Origin: Oscillospiraceae bacterium
Lineage (GTDB): Bacteria; Bacillota; Clostridia; Oscillospirales; CAG-272
Assembly: GCA_015063385.1 (NCBI GenBank)
Contig: SVUG01000002.1
Coordinates: forward strand, 62,001 to 126,000
Reading direction: 5' to 3'
Length of the DNA: 64,000 nucleotides
The translations under genes were made by a program, and so were the position numbers. The notes beneath the pieces are model-generated. The model was not told the DNA's origin. It did not search any database and saw only the letters and a list, made by a program, of their open reading frames with translations. This document shows positions 16,537 to 24,158 of the stretch, in pieces (position 1 is the first letter of the stretch; every line of letters begins with the position of its first letter).

Positions 16537-17295
16537 ATGAAAAATTTAAACGACTGGGAGCTTCCTCTTGACTCGGGAAAGCTCAATGACAAGCAGCACT
16601 ACAATTTAGAGGGAATTTACGAGCACGCTCATTCCGAGCTCTCACTCCAGCAAAGCAAGCGTGACCAGATAATTACTATTTATCTCGCGCTCTGCTCATT
16701 CCTTATTCCCTTTGCGCTCGGTGAGGAGATAATAGGCTACGAGCTTAAGGGCCTCATTTTCCTTATCGTCGGCATTGTAGGCGTGCTGTTTTCCTGTATC
16801 ACGGTGAGATACAGAGAGTATAAAGAGGTTTACTGGCTCTGCTGTCAGACGCTGACGGTGCTTCAGAGCTTTAAGAGCGAGGAGCTGGACAAATCGCTCG
16901 TTCAGCGCACGTTTTACCACTGTCTGCACAAGAAGGGCAAGGGCTATCTTAAATCCAAGGGCGAGAAGCTCATTTTTCGCAAATTCCGCTATGCAAGAAA
17001 AAACATTTTCAGCTCGGAAACTCTGCATTTCGTAATAATCGAGCTTATGACCTCGTTTATAATCGGTCTTGGAGTTGCTCTTTTGCTCGTTTCCATGCCC
17101 GGTCTGAATCTGATTTTAGGCGTGACTGTCGGAATTATAGCTTTTATTTTACTCGCAGCACTTTATTTTGGCACATGCATTAAGGTTTATCTGCCGCTTG
17201 AGAGCGATGCGAGCGAGAAAAACGCCGAAAAGAAAAACCGCGCCTTCAACAAGGTGTTCTCAAAGGCGTGGTTCTTGCATTTTTATCACAACTAA
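16537..17295 (+). CDS. Membrane protein with two hydrophobic hairpins
   Basis: A 252-residue protein, family not recognised. A hydrophilic N-terminus of about 40 residues is followed by two transmembrane segments (about 45-62 and 68-90), a 70-residue basic cytoplasmic loop, two further segments (about 165-215) and a basic tail. The 2TM-loop-2TM plan resembles SLATT-like small membrane effectors, but there is no nucleotide-signalling gene nearby. Co-transcribed with the preceding phosphatase (GAGG, 4-nt gap). Confidence 0.72.
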   Translation: MKNLNDWELPLDSGKLNDKQHYNLEGIYEHAHSELSLQQSKRDQIITIYLALCSFLIPFALGEEIIGYELKGLIFLIVGIVGVLFSCITVRYREYKEVYWLCCQTLTVLQSFKSEELDKSLVQRTFYHCLHKKGKGYLKSKGEKLIFRKFRYARKNIFSSETLHFVIIELMTSFIIGLGVALLLVSMPGLNLILGVTVGIIAFILLAALYFGTCIKVYLPLESDASEKNAEKKNRAFNKVFSKAWFLHFYHN

Positions 17296-17305
17296 AAACT
17301 GCTTT

Positions 17306-17400
17306 CTATTCAATTAGTAAAAAACGCCCCCTGCTTTTTTGCAGGGGACTGGCTATTCAATTAGTAAAAAACACACCGCTTTTTGCAGGGGACGGTATAT
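17306..17400. terminator. Tandemly duplicated terminator region
   Basis: Two imperfect 47-bp units, each starting CTATTCAATTAGTAAAAAAC and ending in TTTTGCAGGGGAC. The first forms a clear hairpin CCCCTGC-TTTTTT-GCAGGGG (17328-17347). It separates convergent genes. Confidence 0.7.
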
Positions 17401-17405
17401 TCAGC

Positions 17406-18560
17406 TTAAACGCCCCAATTTGAGCGCATTTTATCCTTTTCGGTTGCGGTGTCTTCCTTTAGAGCCTCGCTTGCCTCGCCTAAACCGAGGTCCTCTTTAA
17501 TGAGGAAAATAAGCTCGTTGCGGCGCTTTACTATCGGGGAATTAAGCACGTGCTGGGCGTAGTAAACGGTTAGACCTAGAGTGCGGTCAACCCACAGGCC
17601 TGCGCCTGCCGCACCGCCCCAGCCGATGTCGGTTATGCCGTCGCCTCCCTTCGAGCATCGAACGCCGAGGCCGTAGGAATACTTCTCTACCCAGAAGGTG
17701 TCCTGACAGTGCGCTATCTGGCTGGTGCTCATGAGGTCGAGGGTTTCCTCGCGCAGCAGCTTGCCCGTGCGGAGTGCCTCACCGAATTTTATCATATCGT
17801 CAACCGTGCTGACGCAGCCTGCACCGCCGCTCTCAAATTCGGGGCCGAGGTCATAGCAGTTGGTTGGCTCGACGCGTGCTATGGTTTTCGTGCCGAAATC
17901 GTATCTATACTGCGCGCAGAGTCTATGGTATTCCTCGGGAGGAATATAGAAGCTCGTGTCGGTCATGCCCGACGGCTCGAATATATTCTTTTTGAGGTAT
18001 TCACCGAATTTCTCACCCGACCAAATCTCGATAAGCGAGCCGAGTATATCGTGGCAGAGGCTGTAATTCCATCTCGTGCCCGGCTCGAACTCAAGCGCGG
18101 TTTCTGCCGCTACGTATTTTGCAAAATCGCGAGTCGGACATCTGCCGCCCGTTTCCTCGCGGAATTTCTTGATACCGGGGTTGTTCAGGAAAACGTAGGA
18201 GAAGCCTGCGGTCATAGTCAAGAGGTGTCTGACGGTGATAGGAGTCTTTGCCTCGCGCGTGCTGCCGTCCTCGCACTTGACGTACATCGTCGAAAATTCG
18301 GGAATATACTTCTCCACCCTGTCGTCAAGGTCGAAAAGTCCTCTCTCGTAGAGCTGCATGGCGGCAGTCGCTGTAATCATCTTCGAGCAGGAGTATACGT
18401 AGTAAAGCTCCTTGCCGTTCATCTTTATTTTATTTTCGGAATCGCTGTAGCCCTCGGTTCTGCGGAACAGACACTCACCGTTGCGGTATATCGCAATATC
18501 GTAGCCGGGTGTGCCGTTTCCGATAAAGCTATCTAGCATTTCGGTTATCTTCTCAAACAT
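17406..18560 (-). CDS. Serine hydrolase (beta-lactamase/class C-like)
   Basis: A 384-residue protein of the beta-lactamase-fold esterase/peptidase family. The track start is a TTG lying inside the ribosome site; the ATG at 18560 follows GGAGGGG directly. The SxxK catalytic motif is in VYSCSKMITA, the Y-containing second motif in WNYSLCHDIL, and the third-box equivalent in IGWGGAAGAG. No signal peptide, so it is likely cytoplasmic. It could act as an esterase or D-amino peptidase; resistance is not implied. Own promoter, divergent from the PHP gene. Confidence 0.9.
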   Translation of the reverse strand: MFEKITEMLDSFIGNGTPGYDIAIYRNGECLFRRTEGYSDSENKIKMNGKELYYVYSCSKMITATAAMQLYERGLFDLDDRVEKYIPEFSTMYVKCEDGSTREAKTPITVRHLLTMTAGFSYVFLNNPGIKKFREETGGRCPTRDFAKYVAAETALEFEPGTRWNYSLCHDILGSLIEIWSGEKFGEYLKKNIFEPSGMTDTSFYIPPEEYHRLCAQYRYDFGTKTIARVEPTNCYDLGPEFESGGAGCVSTVDDMIKFGEALRTGKLLREETLDLMSTSQIAHCQDTFWVEKYSYGLGVRCSKGGDGITDIGWGGAAGAGLWVDRTLGLTVYYAQHVLNSPIVKRRNELIFLIKEDLGLGEASEALKEDTATEKDKMRSNWGV

Positions 18561-18594
18561 TTTCCCCTCCAAAAAAGAGTGTATTTACGCTTGT

Positions 18595-18623
18595 ATTGTA
18601 GCACTTACGCAAAGAAAAGTCAA
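18595..18623 (-). promoter_or_regulatory. Promoter of the serine hydrolase gene
   Basis: Minus strand TTGACT (18618-18623), 17-nt spacer, TACAAT (18595-18600). Confidence 0.75.
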
Positions 18624-18642
18624 TAAAGGTAATTAAAATTAT

Positions 18643-19503
18643 ATGAAAAACGAATTAACCACCGGGACGTGCGACCTGCACACCCACTCCTGCTACTCCG
18701 ACGGCACTTATACGCCGAGCGAGCTGATAGCCGAGGCGGAGAGAATCGGTCTTTCGGCAATAGCGCTGACCGACCACAACACCGTCGCGGGCCTTGACGA
18801 ATTTTTGGCAGCGGCAGACGGCTCGACAGTCGAGGCTGTGCCGGGAATCGAGCTTTCAACCGAATGGCGCGGGCGCGAGCTGCATATTCTCGGTCTTTAT
18901 ATAAAAACCTCCGATTTCTCACGTCTGGTCGCGCTCGTTGAGTCTATGCGAGAGCGCAAGGAGGCGGCATACCGCGAGTGTATTGCGTCACTAAACAGTG
19001 CGGGCTACGAGCTGGACTATGACGAAATCGCGAAAGAGTGTCGTGGGCAGGCAAACCGCGCGCATATTGCAAGAGAGCTTGTAAGGCGCGGCTACGTCGG
19101 CTCGCGCGAGGAGGCGTTCGCCACCCTGCTTAACCCTCGCGGTGACCACTATCGCGCACCGAAATATCTCGAGGCGGAGGAGGCTATCCGCTTCTTAAAG
19201 TCTATCGGCGCTGTGACGGTATGGGCACACCCGTATCTGAGTCTTGACGAGGAGAGCGTAAGCGAATTTCTGCCTCTGGCAAGGGCGGCGGGACTTGACG
19301 CGATGGAGGTCTACTACTCAAGATACGACGAGAAAACTCTCGCTACGGCAAGGCGCGAGGCTGCGCGCTTTGGCATTCTTGAGAGCGGTGGAAGCGATTT
19401 TCACGGCCCAATCAAGCCGGACGTCTTGCTGGGTGTAGGCACGGGAAATCTCGCCGTACCCTACCCAGTGCTTGAAAAAATGAAAAAAATAATTAACAAA
19501 TAA
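18643..19503 (+). CDS. PHP-domain phosphoesterase, TrpH/YciV-like
   Basis: A 286-residue PHP protein with DLHTHSCYSDGTYTPSEL at the N-terminus, LTDHNTV, GIELSTE, WAHPYLS and a C-terminal SGGSDFHGP. The motif order and length match the YciV/TrpH group, known to include 3',5'-nucleoside bisphosphate phosphatase and RNase AM activities. It opens a plus-strand stretch, 140 bp from the serine hydrolase start. The other PHP protein (9557) has a different motif set. Confidence 0.92.
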   Translation: MKNELTTGTCDLHTHSCYSDGTYTPSELIAEAERIGLSAIALTDHNTVAGLDEFLAAADGSTVEAVPGIELSTEWRGRELHILGLYIKTSDFSRLVALVESMRERKEAAYRECIASLNSAGYELDYDEIAKECRGQANRAHIARELVRRGYVGSREEAFATLLNPRGDHYRAPKYLEAEEAIRFLKSIGAVTVWAHPYLSLDEESVSEFLPLARAAGLDAMEVYYSRYDEKTLATARREAARFGILESGGSDFHGPIKPDVLLGVGTGNLAVPYPVLEKMKKIINK

Positions 19504-19507
19504 TTTC

Positions 19508-19536
19508 TTTACAAAAAAATATTACTGTGTTATAAT
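19508..19536 (+). promoter_or_regulatory. Promoter of the LRR/membrane operon
   Basis: TTTACA (19508-19513), 17-nt spacer, exact TATAAT (19531-19536), 30 nt before the ATG at 19567. Confidence 0.82.
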
Positions 19537-19566
19537 TTAAAAAAGACCTTTTTTATAGGAGGCAGT

Positions 19567-20649
19567 ATGAAGCAGAAAACCAAGCTGATTATAATTTTAG
19601 CCGTTGAATTCGTGGCTGTATCCATAGTTCTTCTTATGATATTCCTCGCGGGCAAGAAGTCCTACACAGTCACCTTTGACCTGAACGGAGGAATTCTTCT
19701 CAGCGGTGACACCGTTCAGCGTATCACCCAGGGACAGAGCGCGACTCCCCCGAACGTAGCGAAGGACGGCCATTACCTTAAAGGTTGGTCGGGAAATTAC
19801 CGCAAGGTGACGAGCGATTCAACCGTAAGGGCAATTTGGGAGTACGAAACCACGCCCGGTATAATTTACGGTGACTCCGAGAACCAAAATTTTGCCGAAA
19901 TAGTCGGCTCGTTTAAAGAAATTCACGGTGAGGTCTACATAGGCGCTTACCACGACGAAAAGATAGTTTTGAGCATCAACTCGGGCGCGTTCCGCGACCG
20001 CACCGAGATTACCGAGGTGCATCTGCTTGACGGTATTCTCTCTATTGAGAGTGAGGCGTTCGCAGGCTGCACGAAGATGAAGAAAATAGATATTCCCTCT
20101 ACCGTTGTCAGACTTGGCGCAGGCGCTTTCGAGGGCTGCAAGAGCCTTGAGTCAGTCACTCTGCCCGCCTCGCTCGTTGAGATTGAGGAGGGCGCTTTCG
20201 CAGGCTGCGAGAGCCTTAGTGAGATAATTTTCGTCGACAGGGTTAAGGACAAGGACGGCAAGATGGAGAACATCTCCGTGCTTGAGAAAATCGGTGCAGG
20301 CGCGTTTTCAGGCTGCAAGTCGGTTGAGACGGTCGTATTGCCCGAGAACCTTAAGGAAATCGGCACTCTCGCCTTTTCTGGCTGTGAAAAGCTCGCAGAG
20401 GTCACCGTTCCCTTGGCAGTCGAGAGCATCGGAGTCGGTGCGTTTAACACCGACAATCTGACGATAAACCTCTTCTTTAGCGAGGGAGAGATTCCCGAGG
20501 GCTTTGCTCCGCTTTGGTATACGGGTGATGGCGTCAAGCTGGTGTACGATTATCAGCCGCCCGAGCCTGAGGACACCGAGGAGGACGAAAAGAATCCCTG
20601 GTGGGACCTTGGCGGCAAGGACGAGGACAAAACCGACGAAAAAGAGTGA
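19567..20649 (+). CDS. Membrane-anchored BspA-like leucine-rich-repeat protein
   Basis: A 360-residue surface protein. The N-terminal hydrophobic segment (about 5-28) is an uncleaved signal anchor. Residues about 33-95 resemble an InlB B-repeat/Listeria-Bacteroides module (VTFDLNGGILLSGD, LKGWSGNYRKV). Residues about 120-320 carry LRR_5 (BspA-type) repeats with recurring GAFxGCxSLxxVxLP. The tail is acidic (PEPEDTEEDEKN) with no sortase motif. Such proteins mediate adhesion or recognition outside the cell. AGGAGG precedes the ATG. It heads a set of closely spaced membrane-protein genes. Confidence 0.9.
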   Translation: MKQKTKLIIILAVEFVAVSIVLLMIFLAGKKSYTVTFDLNGGILLSGDTVQRITQGQSATPPNVAKDGHYLKGWSGNYRKVTSDSTVRAIWEYETTPGIIYGDSENQNFAEIVGSFKEIHGEVYIGAYHDEKIVLSINSGAFRDRTEITEVHLLDGILSIESEAFAGCTKMKKIDIPSTVVRLGAGAFEGCKSLESVTLPASLVEIEEGAFAGCESLSEIIFVDRVKDKDGKMENISVLEKIGAGAFSGCKSVETVVLPENLKEIGTLAFSGCEKLAEVTVPLAVESIGVGAFNTDNLTINLFFSEGEIPEGFAPLWYTGDGVKLVYDYQPPEPEDTEEDEKNPWWDLGGKDEDKTDEKE

Positions 20650-20660
20650 GGTAAGGCTAT

Positions 20661-21461
20661 ATGAATATGATGCAGATGGTCGGCATCATGGTGTTCTTCT
20701 ACTTCACCTCTATTCTCGTGCTGTCCCTGATGCACAAGCATATAAATACGAGGCTTGGAAACACTATATTTATAATTGCCGACCTGGTATTCTTCCTTGC
20801 GTGGAACTACGCGGCGTATCTTGAGGGCTGGCTTGAAGACGGCTTTATGACCTTTGGAAACATCAGCCCGTTTATCATGACTCTTATTCCACTTACCGTT
20901 CTGCTCTCGCCGAAGGTACGCGAGTACTGCAACGCGGCTATTGGATTTTTGTGGATAGGAATGTTTATTGCGCTGATGATAAGCCCCGAGCACGCTTATA
21001 TTTTCAGCTTCAACACCGAGGCTTCGTTTCTGTACACGGCAGAGGCGGCGTGCCATCTGCTCGCCAGCGTTTACGGCTTCTATCTTATAATTTCGGGACA
21101 GGTTAAGTGCGACTTTAAAAACTGGGTTAAATCAATTATTTGTATGTACTCGGTAATCACCTTTGGAGTTATTCTCAATTTCCTGTTCCACACGAACAAT
21201 TTCCAGATGGACCCCTACGGCGGTGCTTCGATTTATATGATTGATATATTCAGCGGCTTCTGGGTGACTCTTGCCGCGTACTACCTCGGCGTTATGCTCG
21301 TTCTGACGCTCGGTATGCAGGCGGGATACGGAGTTCAGCGGCTGGTTGAAAAGGTGAATATTGAAATCACCGAGGAGGAAGCCGATACAAATGACGCCTT
21401 GCCCGAGGCAAAGGACGAAAGCGAAGAAAAAATTACAGTTAAATCCGATGAAACAAATTAA
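20661..21461 (+). CDS. Multi-pass membrane protein, about 7 TM
   Basis: A 266-residue integral membrane protein with about seven hydrophobic segments and an acidic C-terminal tail of about 40 residues (EEEADTNDALPEAKDES). The layout loosely resembles YwaF/TMEM164-type proteins, but the match is weak. It starts 11 nt after the LRR protein gene, so the two are probably co-transcribed. Confidence 0.75.
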   Translation: MNMMQMVGIMVFFYFTSILVLSLMHKHINTRLGNTIFIIADLVFFLAWNYAAYLEGWLEDGFMTFGNISPFIMTLIPLTVLLSPKVREYCNAAIGFLWIGMFIALMISPEHAYIFSFNTEASFLYTAEAACHLLASVYGFYLIISGQVKCDFKNWVKSIICMYSVITFGVILNFLFHTNNFQMDPYGGASIYMIDIFSGFWVTLAAYYLGVMLVLTLGMQAGYGVQRLVEKVNIEITEEEADTNDALPEAKDESEEKITVKSDETN

Positions 21462-21481
21462 ACATCTTTTGGAGGCTTGTT

Positions 21482-21901
21482 ATGGAATTTTTGAAGAATT
21501 TGCTTTTTGGAAGAACTAAATTTACCGCATTTTCAAATGCAGCAGCGAGCTATCTTCTTTATGTTTGCGTAGGCATTTTCACGCTTTATACTCCTAACGG
21601 AGTTGCAACGATACATAAGCTCCCTGCTCTTTCGGGGCTTGACGCAGAGGCACTCACCAAAATAGTGCAGGTCTATATGATAGCTGCGGGAGTATTGCTC
21701 GTTATAAAGGGCATACAGAGCCTTATCGGTGTAGGTATTCTCGGTATCCCCTGCCTTATCGGAGATATTGCTTACACAGCGTTCTACGCATTCCTTTTAA
21801 GCAGTGCTTCAAGCGGTGCTAGTATACTTCTCATTTTCTTTATCATTCTGTCTGTTATATCCTTTATCGCGAATATCACCTCACTTGGCGGCAGAAGATA
21901 A
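21482..21901 (+). CDS. Small four-helix membrane protein
   Basis: A 139-residue protein with about four transmembrane segments and a short basic C-terminus (NITSLGGRR). Two other 4TM proteins in the window (31426 and 45875) have similar length and C-termini, but they share a core motif (FK-IIH-ATG-FFG) that is not clear here. TTGGAGG precedes the ATG. Function unknown. Confidence 0.72.
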   Translation: MEFLKNLLFGRTKFTAFSNAAASYLLYVCVGIFTLYTPNGVATIHKLPALSGLDAEALTKIVQVYMIAAGVLLVIKGIQSLIGVGILGIPCLIGDIAYTAFYAFLLSSASSGASILLIFFIILSVISFIANITSLGGRR

Positions 21902-21913
21902 TCAGGAGCTTTT

Positions 21914-22435
21914 ATGAGTAGCTGTATGGAAATTATGCTCTCAAGACGGAGCGTGAAAAAATATACCGACGCTCCCGTCAGTGAGGAGCTTATCGACAAA
22001 ATTATAGACGCAGGACTCGCGGCGGCAAGCGGAAGAAATCTGCAAGCGCCGATTATCGTTGCAGTGACGAATAAGGAGCTGCGCGACAGGCTCTCCGCGG
22101 CAAACGCTGCGGTTATGGGCGCACAGGGCGACCCGTTCTACAACGCACCCGCAGTACTCGTCGTGCTTGCAGAAAAGCGCGCGCACACCTACGTCTACGA
22201 CGGCAGCCTTGCGCTTGGAAATATGATGCTCGCAGCGCACGAGCTGGGGCTTGGCTCTTGCTGGATTCACAGGGCAAGAGAGGTCTTTCTGCAGCCCGAG
22301 TGGCAACAGTGGCTTCGCTCTATTGGAATTACCGAGGAGGTCGAGGGTATCGGCAATCTCGTGCTCGGCTACCCCGACGGCGAGCTTCCCGCCCCAAAGG
22401 AAAGACGCCCGGGCAGAGTCTTTAAGGTCAGATAA
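21914..22435 (+). CDS. Nitroreductase-family flavoprotein
   Basis: A 173-residue FMN-dependent NAD(P)H oxidoreductase. It begins with MEIMLSRRSVKKYTDAPVS (FMN-binding RxSxRxF/Y pattern) and has AGLAAASGRNLQ and LAAHELGLGSCWI, typical of the small nitroreductase family. The physiological substrate is unknown; members reduce nitroaromatics, quinones or flavins. It is 12 nt after the 4TM gene, likely the same operon. Confidence 0.93.
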   Translation: MSSCMEIMLSRRSVKKYTDAPVSEELIDKIIDAGLAAASGRNLQAPIIVAVTNKELRDRLSAANAAVMGAQGDPFYNAPAVLVVLAEKRAHTYVYDGSLALGNMMLAAHELGLGSCWIHRAREVFLQPEWQQWLRSIGITEEVEGIGNLVLGYPDGELPAPKERRPGRVFKVR

Positions 22436-22502
22436 ATCTCGCTCGTGGGCTTGTCCTATCAGCGTTTATCACTCTCGTAAAGTACACTAACGGAGAATTT
22501 TT

Positions 22503-23216
22503 ATGCTTCTTGATTTTCTCGCAGGGCTTCCGCGCGAGCTGTACGTATTTTTGATTTCAATGCTGCCGTTTATTGAGCTTCGCGGTGCAATTCCCGTGGG
22601 CGCGGCACTCGGCATGCCTTTTTATACGAATTTCCCGATTGCGATAATCGGCAATATGCTCCCCGTGCCTCTCATTCTGCTTTTTATACCGAAAATCCTT
22701 GATTTTCTCGAACGCTTCAAGCTCTTTCGCCCGATAGTCGCGTGGCTGAGGCGCACGGCAGACAAGCATTCAAAAAAGGTGATTAAGGAAGATGTTCGCA
22801 AAATCGGCACTGCACCAGAGAAAGTAAGCAAAATCGACGCTGCGACAGAGGAAGTAAGCGAAAACGACGCTGCAACAGAGAAAGTAAGCGAAAGCGGTGC
22901 TGCGGCAGAGAAAGTAAGCGAAATCGGCGCTGCGGCAGAGACAGTGCCTGAAATCGACGCTGTGACGGAGAAAAATGAGAGAAAGAAAACGGCAAGGGCG
23001 TCACTTATGACACCTGCGATTTTCCTAGGTCTTATGCTTTTCGTTGCCCTGCCTATCCCCGGCACGGGTGCGTGGAGTGGCTCGCTGGTAGCGGCACTGT
23101 TCGCTCTTTCTAAAAAATACGCCTTTCTTGCGGTGCTGTGCGGCGTGATAATTTGTGCGATTATTATGACTCTTGCCTCTTACGGAGTGCTTGGTTTTTT
23201 ATCATTTCTTTTATAA
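22503..23216 (+). CDS. Putative small multidrug export protein (COG2426) with tandem-repeat insertion
   Basis: A 237-residue membrane protein. The N-terminal half (LISMLPFIELRGAIPVGAALG, FPIAIIGNMLPVP) and the C-terminal half (FVALPIPGTGAWSGSLVAALF) match the Sm_multidrug_ex family and its two-fold pseudo-repeat. Between them lies a hydrophilic loop of six 10-residue repeats (residues 100-159), absent from the usual shorter family members. A DedA-like transport role is plausible; substrate unknown. The RBS (GGAG) is weak. Confidence 0.85.
   Translation: MLLDFLAGLPRELYVFLISMLPFIELRGAIPVGAALGMPFYTNFPIAIIGNMLPVPLILLFIPKILDFLERFKLFRPIVAWLRRTADKHSKKVIKEDVRKIGTAPEKVSKIDAATEEVSENDAATEKVSESGAAAEKVSEIGAAAETVPEIDAVTEKNERKKTARASLMTPAIFLGLMLFVALPIPGTGAWSGSLVAALFALSKKYAFLAVLCGVIICAIIMTLASYGVLGFLSFLL
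22800..22979 (+). repeat. Six in-frame 30-bp tandem repeats
   Basis: Units of 30 bp encode KIGTAPEKVS-like decapeptides: KIDAATEEVS, ENDAATEKVS, ESGAAAEKVS, EIGAAAETVP, EIDAVTEKNE. All stay in frame inside the membrane-protein gene and form a charged Ala/Glu-rich linker. Confidence 0.93.
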
Positions 23217-23261
23217 AAATAGCGGTTTTGCAAAGTTTGGTTTGCAAAACCGCCTATTTTT

Positions 23262-23747
23262 TTACTTTAACTTATCCCTTTCAACGAGAGTCAGAGGCAG
23301 CACGAAGCCCTCGGGGTCTGCACTCGAAATATCGCAGGCTACGATTTTGCCTCGATAGACGAAGAGATTTGCATACACCTCACCGTCGGAGTCGTAATTT
23401 GACACGCGGTAGGAGTAGCGCGTGACGCGCTTTTTTGCATACTTTGAGAGGTCAAGGCCCTGCTTTTTCTGCAGCTCGTTGTAGCCGAGAATAACTCGGT
23501 CAAAGCTGTCGGGCATCTTAAAGCTCTCTTCCGTCTCGCTTTCCTTGTCAACCTTGATGCCGAAGCCCTCGATAAAGGCTATTCTGTCCTCCTCGGTTTT
23601 AATGCCGCCGTAATTGATTTCACCGGGTGCAGCCGATGCTATGGCAGCACCGTCGCCTGCAAAAATTATGCCAACGACAGCCAAAAACGCCACGAGCAAA
23701 ACTCCGAAAAACTTCACCGTCGACGAGCGTATTGAGTAAACGAACAT
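23262..23747 (-). CDS. DUF4830-like membrane-anchored protein
   Basis: A 161-residue protein. The ATG at 23747 has GGAG six bases upstream and is preferred to the longer ORF. A single N-terminal TM segment (about 12-35) is followed by an extracytoplasmic domain with FIEGFGIKV, MPDSFDRVILGYNELQKKQG and YSYRVSNY, which matches my memory of the DUF4830 domain. Function unknown. The DUF name was not verified by search. Confidence 0.75.
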   Translation of the reverse strand: MFVYSIRSSTVKFFGVLLVAFLAVVGIIFAGDGAAIASAAPGEINYGGIKTEEDRIAFIEGFGIKVDKESETEESFKMPDSFDRVILGYNELQKKQGLDLSKYAKKRVTRYSYRVSNYDSDGEVYANLFVYRGKIVACDISSADPEGFVLPLTLVERDKLK

Positions 23748-23901
23748 ATAAGCTCCATTCCGCCAAGTGCTAGTGGTTAGGCGAAAGAGGGCTATCCAAG
23801 CTCGTTTTGAAAATAGATAGCGCCCACCCATAAGCAAAAGGCAAATATAATTTTCTTACTAGACTATATTTGCACAGCGGAAAAAATATTACCACAAAAG
23901 C

Positions 23902-23931
23902 AAAAACTGCCACCGGAGTGGCAGTTTTTTA
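23902..23931. terminator. Bidirectional-looking terminator
   Basis: AAAAACTGCCAC-CGGA-GTGGCAGTTTTTT hairpin with T-runs on both strands. It lies downstream of the 32-residue peptide gene on the minus strand. Confidence 0.85.
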
Positions 23932-23981
23932 AGTCAATTAAGAATAGCAATGGTTTGCCGAAAGGCAGAGAACCTCACCTA

Positions 23982-24080
23982 TCAATGATTACAGCAACAA
24001 CACAATACGATGATTATCGCAACGATAATTATCCAGGTGCAGTTGTCGTCAAAGATGTGGCATAAGCAGTTGTTATTCAT
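23982..24080 (-). CDS. 32-residue Cys-rich single-TM peptide (below ORF-track cutoff)
   Basis: MNNNCLCHIFDDN, then a hydrophobic helix (TWIIIVAIIIVL), then CCCCNH-stop. A strong ribosome site (ATGGAGGAAAC) sits 5 nt before the ATG and a terminator follows. Short Clostridial and Bacillus membrane peptides of this layout are often sporulation-associated. A CATATTAT element about 50 nt upstream resembles a SigE/SigK -10 box (CATANNNT), which is suggestive only. The cysteines could bind metal or form disulfides. Confidence 0.65.
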   Translation of the reverse strand: MNNNCLCHIFDDNCTWIIIVAIIIVLCCCCNH

Positions 24081-24158
24081 TATGTTTCCTCCATGGTGTC
24101 GTTTTGAGCGTTTTTCTTTCGCTCAATACTATAATATGCCATGGAGATTTTTGTGTGA

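Noticed and set aside
23842-23872. CAAATATA-N15-TATATTTG dyad upstream of the DUF4830-like gene
   Set aside because: AT-rich 8-bp arms in AT-rich sequence; could arise by chance and no regulator is linked.
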